Assembly: GCF_000368265.1 (NCBI RefSeq)
Contig: NZ_KB851218.1
Location: 310,001-374,000, forward strand
Origin: Acinetobacter brisouisimilis
Lineage (GTDB): Bacteria > Pseudomonadota > Gammaproteobacteria > Pseudomonadales > Moraxellaceae
Reading direction: 5' to 3'
Length of the DNA stretch: 64,000 bases
This document shows, in pieces, positions 49,662 to 59,700 of the stretch. The notes beneath the pieces were generated by a model. It saw only the letters and a list, made by a program, of their open reading frames with translations. It searched no databases and was not told the origin of the DNA. Made by a program: the position numbers and the translations under genes. Position 1 is the first letter of the stretch. Every line of letters starts with the position of its first letter.

Positions 49662-50425
49662 CGCCTGCGCTCATTTCATTACAGAAAATTTATGTCCGGA
49701 TTGATGACCGTGAGATTCTCAAACAGGTCGACTTTGAGTTACATTCCAATGAAATTGTGACACTGATTGGACCAAATGGTGCAGGAAAATCTACGCTCAT
49801 TAAAGTCCTTTTAGGTATTGTCAAACCCACATCTGGCAAGATTCTAAAAGATAGCGGTTTAAAATTTGCGTATGTTCCGCAGAAGTTTAATCCATCGCAC
49901 AGTTTGCCGTTACGTGTTCGGGATTTACTGGCATTAGAAGCATGTGATGCCATAACTAAACAGCAAGTGATTGCGGAAACAGGCATTGAAAAATTGCAAG
50001 ATGCCAAAGTTCAACAACTGTCTGGCGGCGAACGCCAACGAGTACTTCTGGCACGGGCATTACTGCGCAAACCACAGGTTTTAGTACTGGATGAACCAAT
50101 GCAAGGTCTGGATATTCAGTCCGAAGCCGAGCTATATGAATATGTCCGCAGTCTGCCTGAACGTTATGGCTGTGCAGTGCTCATGGTTTCACATGACCTG
50201 CAATGGGTGATGCAAGGGACGCATCGTGTAGTTTGCCTGAACAAACATATCTGCTGTAGCGGATCTCCAGAAAATGTGCAGCAACATCCTGAGTATCAAG
50301 CCATTTTCGGGACACAACGAGCATTCTATCAGCATCATCATGACCACTGCGCACATGGTGATAGTCCGACAGCAAACTGTGAACATGACAGTCACCCCCA
50401 TATTCACCCCGAACCGGAAGCTTAA
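49634..50425 (+). CDS. znuC: Zinc ABC transporter ATP-binding protein
   Basis: 263-residue ABC ATPase driving zinc import with ZnuA and ZnuB. Walker A GPNGAGKST, signature LSGGERQRV, Walker B VLVLDEPMQGLD, and a His-rich C-terminal tail (HHHDHCAHGD...HDSHPHIHPE), common in ZnuC. The ATG at 49634 lies inside zur (28-nt overlap); no in-frame ATG occurs between it and the conserved domain. Confidence 0.95.
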   Translation: MPTVHTTSLTPALISLQKIYVRIDDREILKQVDFELHSNEIVTLIGPNGAGKSTLIKVLLGIVKPTSGKILKDSGLKFAYVPQKFNPSHSLPLRVRDLLALEACDAITKQQVIAETGIEKLQDAKVQQLSGGERQRVLLARALLRKPQVLVLDEPMQGLDIQSEAELYEYVRSLPERYGCAVLMVSHDLQWVMQGTHRVVCLNKHICCSGSPENVQQHPEYQAIFGTQRAFYQHHHDHCAHGDSPTANCEHDSHPHIHPEPEA

Positions 50426-50428
50426 CGC

Positions 50429-51229
50429 ATGATGGAATGGTTTCAACTTTTGCTCCCTGCATGGGTTATGGGTGCTTTACTGATTATTTTAACTGCGCCA
50501 CTCGGCTGCCTCATGCTTTGGCGTCGTATGTCTTTTTTTGCAGATACCATGTCTCATGGCACGTTACTCGGCGTCGCAGTCGCTGGGGTTTTACAGTTAC
50601 CAATGTGGGTTGGTGTCGCAAGCTTAGCGATTTTACTGGTTTGTATTTTATGGATTTTGCATGATCGGCGTTTGCCTAACGATGCACTACTGGCGTTATG
50701 TGCGGCCACCTTGCTCTGTTCAGGTTTAATGCTGATTCAAAACCTCCCTGCCCTACGCCCTGAATTACTCAGTTATCTGTTTGGGGATCTACTTACCATT
50801 AGTTGGTCAGATCTTCCTATTTTTGCGGTCATTATTGTGGTGTCTGTCAGTATTTTATGGAAATTTTGGTCAGCACAAATTCAGATTGCAATTGACCCAG
50901 ATATTGCGATCAGTGAAGGAGTCAACGCTAAATTACAGCGTTTTATCTTTATGCTGCTTTTGGCGTTATTTACAGTATTGGCACTACGTGCAGTCGGCTC
51001 ACTGTTGATGGGCGCGCTCTTGGTCATTCCAGCATTGGCAGCACGCCTCTTGGCAGACTCTCCTAAACAAATGGTGCTGTATGCTTTTATTATTGGTCAA
51101 ATTGCGTTGGGTATTGGCTTATGGGCCAGCGCTCTACTCAACATTGCCAGTGGTTTAAGTATTGTACTGACCATGTCGAGTATTTTCTTTGCCCTATTTT
51201 GCTGGCAAAAAATTCGTAGCACTTTATAA
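50429..51229 (+). CDS. znuB: Zinc ABC transporter permease
   Basis: 266-residue ABC-3 family permease with seven to eight helices. Signatures are CLMLWRRMSFFADTMSHGTLLGVA and the GALLVIPALAARLLA segment. It begins 3 nt after znuC. Last gene of the zur-znuCB unit; its end overlaps the convergent 81-residue gene by 6 nt. Confidence 0.95.
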   Translation: MMEWFQLLLPAWVMGALLIILTAPLGCLMLWRRMSFFADTMSHGTLLGVAVAGVLQLPMWVGVASLAILLVCILWILHDRRLPNDALLALCAATLLCSGLMLIQNLPALRPELLSYLFGDLLTISWSDLPIFAVIIVVSVSILWKFWSAQIQIAIDPDIAISEGVNAKLQRFIFMLLLALFTVLALRAVGSLLMGALLVIPALAARLLADSPKQMVLYAFIIGQIALGIGLWASALLNIASGLSIVLTMSSIFFALFCWQKIRSTL

Positions 51230-51469
51230 AAACGGATTTTCAACTTCCTGCTCGGGTTGATGTGCAATCTTCTCGGGCAAATTGTCTTGTTGCTCTAATA
51301 CTTCAACGACCTGATTAATCAAGCTTTGCAGTGCTTTTGCAGCCGCAAGCCCCTGCTGATCTTTGGTAATTTGCAGATTGCCATACAGATTGATGCAATC
51401 TAGCTGATTTTCTAAGGTTAAGTCATAAATTGCAGAGGATGACTGGTCTTCAGCAAATGGTTTAAACAT
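51224..51469 (-). CDS. Small hypothetical protein
   Basis: 81 residues, acidic, soluble (MFKPFAEDQSSSAIYDLTLENQ...NLPEKIAHQPEQEVENPFL). The middle part is a helix of the LAAAKALQSLINQVVEVLEQQDN type, reminiscent of a short coiled coil. It starts about 20 nt after the stop of the upstream nuclease gene and overlaps znuB on the other strand by 6 nt. No family recognised; probably genus-restricted. Confidence 0.7.
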   Translation of the reverse strand: MFKPFAEDQSSSAIYDLTLENQLDCINLYGNLQITKDQQGLAAAKALQSLINQVVEVLEQQDNLPEKIAHQPEQEVENPFL

Positions 51470-51490
51470 ATTCAGCTCCCTGAAACGGGG

Positions 51491-52504
51491 TTAAGATTTA
51501 AACAACTTTAATAAAAACTCCAATACACTATCAAGCAATGCTTTGAATAACTTTTTGATAAAGTTATCTTTCTCTTGATTCACAGTTTTTTCAATATCTT
51601 GCGTTACTTGTTGCACAGCATTACCAAAAGACTGCTGTAATGAACGAATGTCCGATGATGCTGATGGTGTAGCACATTGGCTATTTTGATCTGTTCCAAC
51701 CAGCGCAGGAACATGACCTGCCTGAACATCACTGGTGGTGAGTGGCAAATCATAAATTTTGCGTTTAGTTTCTACAGAAAGCTGTGGAAATAAATTTAAG
51801 CCTGTTTGCTGTTCAATCTGACAAACACTGACAACCTGCACTTCTTGAGAGTTATTATTTGGAGCATAGTAAGCACTGATCACTCCTGTCTTCGGCATAT
51901 ATACCGCTTTAAACACCACACTCGGGACAATCACTTTGCCCTTTCCAATCGTTTTTAGGCGTTGACCTGCAAAGATCGGCCCTGTCACCACATAGGCATC
52001 CTGTTTTTGTTTTTTGACCAAGCTGCGGGTGGCTTCTTCAAGCTTACGCCAAACTTCCTGATTATTTTTTGGCGCTTGTGGCACCATATTGGCTAAAGAA
52101 AAACTGTCATGTTGCGAAGCTTTATCTGGCATGTCTGCATTTGGAGACATATGTCCACGGTCATAACCTGAAGCGCGATAATCTGCCAACGTGGAGCGAA
52201 ACTGCTCTGGAATTTGTTCTTCTTCATGAAACTGATCTTCACGTTTAATTTTTTGACTTAAACGTACTGCGGTCAGATGCTCGGCACTCCATAAAGGTGT
52301 TTTAGATACGCCAGAATAGACCAAAGCAAAACCATTGAAACACAAAGGAAAAGTATTTTTATTCAAACTTTGCTTAACCAGTGCAGGCGGGGTCTGCTGA
52401 TAAAATTGAGATAAGCATGAGTCTTGTGCAAAAACAGTGCCTGTCGCAGCAGCTGCACATAACAAAACGAGTCCTTGAATACTATGGTTAAGTTTTTGAG
52501 TCAT
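51491..52504 (-). CDS. Secreted DNA/RNA non-specific endonuclease (NUC family)
   Basis: 337-residue exported protein with a signal peptide (about 1-26). A NUC1/EndoG-type nuclease domain holds the conserved DRGH (115-118, catalytic His) and the metal-site Asn in SLANMVPQ (N139), followed by NNQEVWRKLE. The C-terminal 80 residues form a helical, amphipathic stretch ending LLDSVLEFLLKLFKS, which may bind a membrane. The protein probably degrades extracellular or periplasmic nucleic acids; no immunity partner is evident. It precedes the 81-residue gene in the same orientation. Confidence 0.88.
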   Translation of the reverse strand: MTQKLNHSIQGLVLLCAAAATGTVFAQDSCLSQFYQQTPPALVKQSLNKNTFPLCFNGFALVYSGVSKTPLWSAEHLTAVRLSQKIKREDQFHEEEQIPEQFRSTLADYRASGYDRGHMSPNADMPDKASQHDSFSLANMVPQAPKNNQEVWRKLEEATRSLVKKQKQDAYVVTGPIFAGQRLKTIGKGKVIVPSVVFKAVYMPKTGVISAYYAPNNNSQEVQVVSVCQIEQQTGLNLFPQLSVETKRKIYDLPLTTSDVQAGHVPALVGTDQNSQCATPSASSDIRSLQQSFGNAVQQVTQDIEKTVNQEKDNFIKKLFKALLDSVLEFLLKLFKS

Positions 52505-52628
52505 ATTGATTATCCTTGAGCACTAAAAACAGCTTAGCAAGCTCATTTTAGAAAGTATATGTGGTTTCTTTCAAATGACTAATCCTTATACTCATCAGAT
52601 TGTCAGTTGCTTTTTACGTAACAGTTTG

Positions 52629-52658
52629 TTGTGGTTATACTACACTTATACCTATAAT
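52629..52658 (+). promoter_or_regulatory. Putative promoter of the 89-residue secreted protein gene
   Basis: TTGTGG (52629-52634), an 18-nt spacer, then TATAAT (52653-52658). About 100 nt of leader follows, containing a 7-bp hairpin AATCCCA/TGGGATT (52690-52708). Confidence 0.5.
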
Positions 52659-52757
52659 TTATTGATATTCCGTATACTTAGTTGCGGGTAATCCCAATCT
52701 ATGGGATTGTTAATTCAGATTAAAAATCACACAATTTTCTAGTATTGGAGTTCGGGT

Positions 52758-53027
52758 ATGCGTAATATTTTCGTTAGCATTGGGTTATTTATGGGAATGT
52801 TCACAGCAACTGCTGCGTTTGCAGAGCCTGCTGTACAACCAGGCGAGACTCTAGAAAGCCTGTCTCAAGTTAAAGTCAATACAACTGTAAATGGTCAACC
52901 AGGATCATTAGCAGACTTAATGAGCAGTGGCAAATATACACCTGTTCCTACGCCACAACCTGCAGCAGATCATAACAATAGCCCTGCCGCAACTCCAGAT
53001 ACACCTGTATCTACACCAGCCCAATAA
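52758..53027 (+). CDS. Small secreted Pro/Ala-rich protein
   Basis: 89 residues with a signal peptide (MRNIFVSIGLFMGMFTATAAFA) and a short mature part. The first 35 mature residues (PGETLESLSQVKVNTTVNGQPGSLADLMSSGKYTP) are polar, then a Pro/Thr/Ala tail. No Cys or lipobox. TTGGAG before ATG. No family recognised; short secreted proteins of this sort in Acinetobacter are mostly uncharacterised. Confidence 0.75.
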   Translation: MRNIFVSIGLFMGMFTATAAFAEPAVQPGETLESLSQVKVNTTVNGQPGSLADLMSSGKYTPVPTPQPAADHNNSPAATPDTPVSTPAQ

Positions 53028-53040
53028 GTAATTAAAAAAT

Positions 53041-53070
53041 AAAAAACCAAGGTTTGAACCTTGGTTTTTT
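53041..53070. terminator. Bidirectional terminator between the 89-residue gene and kup
   Basis: AAAAAACCAAGGTT-TG-AACCTTGGTTTTTT, a perfect 14-bp stem between convergent genes. Confidence 0.93.
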
Positions 53071-53075
53071 TATGG

Positions 53076-54956
53076 CTAGATTTCGATTTGCCCACCTAAC
53101 TCAACCACGCGATTGGTTGGAATTTGATAGAAATCACTGACGGGACTGGTATTGCGTTGCATAGAAATAAATAGCTTTTCTCGCCAAGGAGACATGCCAT
53201 CTCCAACTTTATGTACCACACGATCTCGCGAAATAAAGAAGCTAATCTGCATGAGATCATACTCAAAGCCAAGTTCTTCATAGGCTTGTTTCAAATCACG
53301 CGGTACATTCGGCTCATCTTTAAAACCATAGAAAACTTGAATACGGTAAAAATGCTCAGTTAGAGTTTCAACTAAAATGCGTTCTTTCTGTGCAACATAT
53401 GGGACATCCTGAACCATCACAGTAATCAGAATATTACGTTCATGCAGTACTTTATTGTGCTTAATATTATGCAGCATGGCATGCGGCACAACATTTGGTG
53501 TTCCAGTCAGGAATACCGCATCACCCTGTACCCAATGCACAGTATCTGAACCAATACTTTTAACAAATAAATCAATCGGTAAAGTATCATGTTCGAGTTT
53601 AGCAAACATTAATTCACGACCACGTTTCCAGGTCATCAAAATGCCAAAGGCAATCCCACCAATCAATAATGGAACCCAACCACCTGATACAATTTTCAGC
53701 GAAGTTGCAGCGACCAGCACAATATCCAAAACCAAAAATGGCGTGATTAACAACAGCAGTTTCGGTGCACTCCATTTCCACGCATAAAAGATAAATACGC
53801 CAATCAGCAAGGTATCGCACAGCATAGTCAGGGTTACTGCCAAACCGTAAGCGCTTGCCAAGTTCGAACTGGTTTTAAAAATCAGAATCAGAATAATGAT
53901 GGCTATCAGTAACAACCAGTTCAGAAAAGGTACATAAATCTGCCCCTCTTCTGATTCGGAAGTATGCTTAATACCAAACCGCGGTAAATATCCCAGTTGC
54001 ACAGCCTGACGCGCCAAAGAAAACACACCTGAAATTACCGCTTGTGAAGCAATGACGGCTGCAATAGCGGCCAAAATAATCATTGGGTACAATGCCCATG
54101 AAGGTACAAGCAAGAAAAATGGGTTCTCAATTGCACTTGGATTACGTAGCAATAAGGCCCCTTGACCTGCATAGTTCAACAATAGACAAGGTAAAACTAC
54201 ACCAAACCACGCGAAGCGAATTGGCGTACGACCAAAGTGCCCCATATCTGCATATAAGGCTTCGCCACCTGTCACTGTCAATACCACTGCACCCATAACA
54301 AAAAAAGACATCACAGGGTTGGTAAAAATGAATTCAACTGCCCAATGTGGGCTAAACATTCCCAAGACGAGTGGTGTTTTGGCAATACTCATGATCCCAA
54401 AAATACCAATAGCCAGAAACCAAATCAGAGTGAGCGGTCCAAAAAGTTTACCAACAAATGCTGTGCCATGTTTTTGGACTAAAAACAGTATCACCACAAT
54501 CACAATTGCAATGGGCATAATATAAGGGTCAAAAACATCGGTTGCGATGGATAAACCCTCTACTGCCGAAAGCACTGAAATGGCTGGGGTAATAATTCCA
54601 TCACCAAAAAATAGGGATGCTCCAACAAAACCGATTGCAATAAGATAGATTTTTTTATTATCAGCAATTTTTGCTTTACGCAGGTTCAAAGCAAGCAATG
54701 CCATAATGCCGCCTTCACCATTGTTATCGACGCGCATGACGATTGCTACATATTTAATGCTAATAATCAGCGTTAAACACCAAAAAATGATCGACAAAAT
54801 ACCCAAGACATTTGCAGGGCTAATGCCAAGTCCATGTGCCTCATGAAAAGATTCTTTTAGGGCATAGAGTGGGCTGGTACCAATGTCACCAAAAACGACT
54901 CCGAGCGCTGCGAGAGCCATCGCGGGCAATCTTGCCTTTTGGGTCATAGTTTGCAT
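53076..54956 (-). CDS. kup: KUP-family potassium transporter
   Basis: 626-residue K+/H+ symporter. The N-terminal [18 protein letters not shown] and GGEGGIMAL-like segment ([18 protein letters not shown]) are the family signature. Twelve helices fill about 1-440, and a cytoplasmic C-terminal domain follows. ATG at 54956 gives the usual length; a 14-residue upstream extension lacks similarity and ribosome site. It lies next to the tRNA-Ser island junction and reads away from it. Confidence 0.95.
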   Translation of the reverse strand: MQTMTQKARLPAMALAALGVVFGDIGTSPLYALKESFHEAHGLGISPANVLGILSIIFWCLTLIISIKYVAIVMRVDNNGEGGIMALLALNLRKAKIADNKKIYLIAIGFVGASLFFGDGIITPAISVLSAVEGLSIATDVFDPYIMPIAIVIVVILFLVQKHGTAFVGKLFGPLTLIWFLAIGIFGIMSIAKTPLVLGMFSPHWAVEFIFTNPVMSFFVMGAVVLTVTGGEALYADMGHFGRTPIRFAWFGVVLPCLLLNYAGQGALLLRNPSAIENPFFLLVPSWALYPMIILAAIAAVIASQAVISGVFSLARQAVQLGYLPRFGIKHTSESEEGQIYVPFLNWLLLIAIIILILIFKTSSNLASAYGLAVTLTMLCDTLLIGVFIFYAWKWSAPKLLLLITPFLVLDIVLVAATSLKIVSGGWVPLLIGGIAFGILMTWKRGRELMFAKLEHDTLPIDLFVKSIGSDTVHWVQGDAVFLTGTPNVVPHAMLHNIKHNKVLHERNILITVMVQDVPYVAQKERILVETLTEHFYRIQVFYGFKDEPNVPRDLKQAYEELGFEYDLMQISFFISRDRVVHKVGDGMSPWREKLFISMQRNTSPVSDFYQIPTNRVVELGGQIEI

Positions 54957-55074
54957 TGCATAATTAAACCAAGATGATTTTTGATGCAATCTTAACATTT
55001 AAATAAAATTTTTTCTGTAAAGCGGCGATTAAATCTTGGCAGCCTGCTTTTTTTTAGTTACTATCGCACGCCTT

Positions 55075-55164
55075 GGTGAGGTGTCCGAGTGGCTGAAGGA
55101 GCACGCCTGGAAAGTGTGTATACGTTTGCGCGTATCGAGGGTTCGAATCCCTCTCTCACCGCCA
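55075..55164 (+). tRNA. tRNA-Ser (anticodon GGA)
   Basis: 90-nt gene with encoded CCA end. The acceptor stem GGTGAGG pairs with the 3' CTCACC region. The anticodon arm is CACGC/GTGTG with a CTGGAAA loop, anticodon GGA at 55109-55111. There is a long class II variable arm, and the T arm has GGTTCGAATCC. It is very close to the E. coli tRNA-Ser(GGA) sequence as I know it. Its 3' end is the likely attachment site of the following island. Confidence 0.96.
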
Positions 55165-55196
55165 AATTTCATTCCTGCAACGCTCCACAGGATATT

Positions 55197-55231
55197 AAAA
55201 GGCTTAAATATAAAGGATTTAAGCCTTTTTT
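55197..55231 (+). terminator. Terminator of the tRNA-Ser gene
   Basis: AAAAGGCTTAAAT / ATTTAAGCCTTTTTT, a 13-bp stem with a 7-nt loop about 30 nt after the tRNA. Confidence 0.85.
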
Positions 55232-55261
55232 ATGTTTCAGAGAATCCTGCCGCATCCAAAA

Positions 55262-55327
55262 CAATCCCCCATAAATTGGGGGGCAATTGGGGGATAAATT
55301 AGTTATACTATTTTTCGTCCCCCAATT
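55262..55327. repeat. Clustered CCCCCAATT / AATTGGGGG repeats before the integrase gene
   Basis: AATTGGGGG occurs at 55274-55282 and 55285-55293, the inverse CCCCCAATT at 55319-55327, and CAATCCCCC at 55262-55270. A further CCCCCCAAT lies just after the integrase gene at 56556. Copies on both sides of an integrase gene next to a tRNA suggest integrase or excisionase arm sites (inference). Confidence 0.6.
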
Positions 55328-55346
55328 TGTATGGATTCAGCCCAAA

Positions 55347-56549
55347 ATGCTTACAGATGCTCAGGTAAGAAAAATAAAACCACTTGAAAAGAGAAAGCGT
55401 TATTCTGATGAAAAATCACTATACTTAGAGGTTACACCTGCGGGTGGAAGATTCTGGCGCTACAAGTATCGATTTAATGATCGAGAAAGCACTTTAACTA
55501 TTGGAAGCTATCCTGAAATTTCACTTGCTCAAGCTCGCCGTGCCCGTGATGAAGCACGCATTCAGATTTATAAAAACATTGATCCGAATGCTGTAAAGAA
55601 TGATCGTCTGCAACAAGCAGACGAAAGTTTACTTTTCAAATCACTCGCAATGGAATGGATGGAAGATCGCAAAGCAGTTATTAAAGAAACAACTTATTTA
55701 CGAGATTTATCCGTATTTGAAAAAGACCTATTCCCTGCTTTGGGCAAAATGCCTATTGATCAAATCAAAGGTAAAGACATACTTGCCTGTGCCAAAAAAA
55801 TCGAAGAACGAGGCGCACAGGAAATGGCGAAACGTTCAATTCCTTTAGCAGGTCGAATTTTCCGTTTCGCAATTCGTAAAGGAATTATTGAAAATGACCC
55901 AACACCCCATTTACAAGAAGCCTTAAAGCCTCGAAAAGTTAAGCATATGGCTCGTTTGGATATTTCAGAATTTCCTCCATTTCTTGAACGCATGGATCGC
56001 TATCATGGCAATCCAATGATCAAGACTGCCATTCAGCTTATGACGTTAACTTTTGTACGGACTGCTGAACTTAGAATGATGGAATGGAACGAAATTGATT
56101 TTGAAACTAAATTATGGCGTATTCCTGCTGAAAAAATGAAAATGGCTCAACCCCATATTGTTCCATTATCCAAACAAGCCGTTGAATTAATTGAAGGATT
56201 ATACCCACTCACAGGCAACAAGCAATACGTTTTCTATAATCACAGCACAGCCAAACCAATGAGCAGCAATGCATTACTCTGTGTCATTCGCACTATGGGC
56301 TATAATGGCAAGATGACGGGTCACGGGTTTCGTGGGCTTGCCTCAACCACACTTCATGAAAAAGGCTACATGCATGATGCGATTGAAATTCAATTAGCTC
56401 ATCGTGTCGGTAATGCAGTATCTCAGGCTTACAACCATGCTCAACATTTAGATTACCGCATTAAGATGATGCAGGAATGGTCTGATTTTATTGATAGTTT
56501 GAGAAATAAAATTGTGCCTTTACCAAAACTTATTTCATATCAAGACTAA
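55347..56549 (+). CDS. P4-type tyrosine integrase
   Basis: 400-residue site-specific recombinase. The N-terminal DUF4102 arm-binding domain (LTDAQVRKIKPLEKRKRYSDEKSLYLEV...LTIGSYPEISLAQAR) precedes the core domain and the catalytic residues Arg (RTAELR), His-x-x-Arg (HGFR), His (QLAHRV) and Tyr (AYNHAQ). ATG at 55347; a longer frame begins at 55287 but reads through the repeat cluster. It lies 182 nt after tRNA-Ser in the same orientation, typical of tRNA-targeting islands. All catalytic residues are present, so it may still be active. Confidence 0.94.
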   Translation: MLTDAQVRKIKPLEKRKRYSDEKSLYLEVTPAGGRFWRYKYRFNDRESTLTIGSYPEISLAQARRARDEARIQIYKNIDPNAVKNDRLQQADESLLFKSLAMEWMEDRKAVIKETTYLRDLSVFEKDLFPALGKMPIDQIKGKDILACAKKIEERGAQEMAKRSIPLAGRIFRFAIRKGIIENDPTPHLQEALKPRKVKHMARLDISEFPPFLERMDRYHGNPMIKTAIQLMTLTFVRTAELRMMEWNEIDFETKLWRIPAEKMKMAQPHIVPLSKQAVELIEGLYPLTGNKQYVFYNHSTAKPMSSNALLCVIRTMGYNGKMTGHGFRGLASTTLHEKGYMHDAIEIQLAHRVGNAVSQAYNHAQHLDYRIKMMQEWSDFIDSLRNKIVPLPKLISYQD

Positions 56550-56612
56550 ATTGCGCCCCCCAATAAGCCTTCAACATCAAATGAAATATATCGCACATAT
56601 TTTATCCTGACG

Positions 56613-56689
56613 GCTATCGTATATTTTTACATATGACTTAAATCGATTAAATTATCGTATGATAGCGCTTTTAAAATAAGCTATCAGTA
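56613..56689. promoter_or_regulatory. Three GCTATC-type repeats upstream of hsdR
   Basis: GCTATCGTAT (56613-56622), its inverted relative GTATGATAGC (56657-56666) and GCTATCAGTA (56680-56689). TATGAT at 56658 could be the -10 of the hsd operon, in which case the inverted copy covers it. Possible operator; no regulator gene is seen in the window part of the island. Confidence 0.45.
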
Positions 56690-56718
56690 AAATAGCCTTG
56701 TTTTCATTATGGAGTGAT

Positions 56719-59700
56719 ATGACCAGCTCAGAAAATAATCTCGAAGATGCGCTGATTGAAAAGTTGCTCGAGTTAAAATATACCAATAAAAACATTACTG
56801 ACATAGATTCACTGAATGCTAATTTTCGTGAAAAATTCAATGAATTAAATCAAGTACAACTTACTGACAATGAATTTCAACGACTGTTAGAAGAAAATAT
56901 TAGTGCTGATGTATTTGCGTGCGCTCAACGTTTGCGTGAACAACATGTTTTTGATCGGGAAGATGGCACTCCCTTGTATTACACATTAGTTAATACCAAA
57001 GACTGGTGTAAAAATGACTTTGAGGTTATCCGACAATTTCGCCTAAATACAAGAAATAGCCATCATCGTTACGATGTGATTATTCTAGTTAATGGTTTAC
57101 CTTTGGTTCAGATCGAGCTAAAAACTCTCGATATTTCTCCACGCCGAGCCATGCAACAAATCATTGATTATAAAAATGATACTGGCAATGGTTACACCAA
57201 TACTCTCTTTGCATTTATGCAGTTGTTTATCGTTACAAATCAAAAAGAAACAATGTATTTCAGTAACAATCAGCCTCAACATTTTAACTTTAATGCGGAT
57301 GAACAGTTTTTACCTATCTACCATTGGGCTGATGATGATAATAAAAAAGTAAATAATTTGCATAAATTTGCTGATAAATTTTTAAATAAATGCAAGCTAG
57401 GTAAGATGATCAGTCGCTATATGGTTCTCGTTGCGACAGAACAAAAAATACTGATCATGAGACCATATCAGATTTATGCAGTCGAAGCGATTATTGAAAG
57501 TATTAAGCAGAACCGTGGGAATGGCTATATTTGGCATACGACAGGTAGTGGAAAGACACTGACTTCCTTTAAAGCATCGACCTTGCTTAAAGATAATCCT
57601 GACATTGAAAAATGCTTATTTGTGGTTGATCGCAAAGATTTAGATCGTCAAACCCGCGAAGAATTCAATAAATTCCAAGATGGTTGTGTTGAAGAAAATA
57701 CCAATACAGCATCTTTAGTACGTCGATTACTCTCTACAAACCATAGTAATAAAGTAATTGTTACTACGATTCAGAAGCTGGCATTAGCTTTAAGTGACTC
57801 ACCAGCAAGTGACAAATCGAAAACGAACAAAAATACACGTTCAAAATATCCAAGCTTCAAGGAACAACTTAAACCCCTGCAAGATAAACGTATTGCGATT
57901 ATTTTTGACGAATGCCATCGATCACAATTTGGCGAAAACCATCAGGCAATCAAAAGCTTTTTTCCAAACTCTCAACTCTTTGGTTTTACGGGAACGCCTA
58001 TCTTCAAGGATAATGCAACTGTACAACGGATAGATGGGCAAGAAGCAAGTTATGCTGAAACAAAAGACATTTTTCAGCAAAGGTTACATGCCTACACCAT
58101 TACTCATGCGATTGAAGATCAAAATGTCTTAAAGTTTAATATTGAATATTTCCGAGCAACTCAGGTCGATCAAGACAAACCTATTACAGCTCGTGTTGGT
58201 GATCCAACTACACAAGCAAAAATTGTTGATGCCATTTTGAATAAACACCATCATGCAACTCATGAGCGTAAATTTAATGCGATTTTCGCTACAAGTTCAA
58301 TTAATGATGCGATTAGTTACTATCATTTATTCAAAGCAAAGCAAGCTGAGTTATTAGAAAGTAATTCAGACTATCCAATACTCAATATTGCATGTGTATT
58401 CTCTCCGCCTGCTGAAGGTGATGCCGATGTCAAACAATTATCGGAAGACCTACCAACTGAGCAAGCAAATAACAAAGAAAAACCCAATGAGAAAAAACAG
58501 GCTTTAACAGCGATCATCAGTGACTACAATACGCAGTTTGGCACAAATCATAGTTTGGCTCAATTTGATAATTATTATCAGGATGTTCAACAACGTATTA
58601 AAGATCAAAAGTATCCAAATAGTGACGCTACACCTCAATCAAAAAAGATCGATATTACCATTGTCGTCGATATGCTTTTGACTGGATTCGATTCAAAATA
58701 TTTAAACACGTTATATGTTGATAAAAATCTGAAATATCATGGGTTGATTCAAGCCTTTTCTCGTACTAATCGGGTATTAAATGATTCAAAACCTTATGGG
58801 ACTGTGATTGATTTTCGTGGTTTAGAGTCCGCAGTGAATGAGGCGGTGAAATTATTTTCAGATTTAAATGAAGAGGATGATGCAAAAGAAATATGGTTAG
58901 TTGAATCTGCATCACAAGTGATTGCAAAATTAGCTGTAGCGAAGCAACATTTAGATAACTTTATGCAATCTAAAGGCTTAGCCCCTCTACCAGAAGAAGT
59001 TATTAATCTTCAAGGTGATACAGCAAAAGCTGAATTTATCAATAAATTTAAAGAAATACAAAGACTTCAAACTCAACTAAGCCAATACACAGATTTAAGT
59101 GAGCAACAAGCAGAGTCTATTCAAGCGATTATGCCTAAAGATGAGTTGCGTAGTTTTCAGTCGGTTTATCTAGAAACCGCTAAGCGCTTTAAAGCTCAGC
59201 AAGACAAACCAGATAATCAGCAAAATGATGAAATCCAACAAGTCGATTTTGAGTTCGTCTTATTTAACTCTGCAATGATTGATTATGATTACATCATGAA
59301 ACTAATCAGTGATTACAGTCATGCAACGCCTGAACAGCAGAATATGACCCGTGAAGAACTAATCAACCTCATTAAAAGTGATGCCAAGTTTGTTGATGAT
59401 GCAGATGACATTGCTGACTATGTTTATAGTTTAAAAATGGGGGAAGGTTTAAACGAAGCTGACATCAAACAAGGTTATGAGCAATTTAAACGTGAGAAAA
59501 TTGATCATGAGATTGATGACATTGCTGAGAAATATGGTCTAGAGATTGAGGCATTAAAATTATTTGTGGATGCTACGCTCGCACGCATGATTTTAGACAA
59601 TGATTTGTTGCATGAGTTACTTTCTCCACTAGAGTTAGGCTGGAAAGAGCGTAGTAAAACTCGTAAAGCTTTAATACAAGATTTAACCGAGCCAATGCAA

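Noticed and set aside
52690-52708. Hairpin AATCCCA/TGGGATT as a terminator
   Set aside because: No T run and a 5-nt loop; it lies in the leader of the 89-residue gene, so it is only noted with the promoter.
55036-55302. Short plus-strand frames across the tRNA-Ser gene
   Set aside because: They simply read through a tRNA and its terminator.
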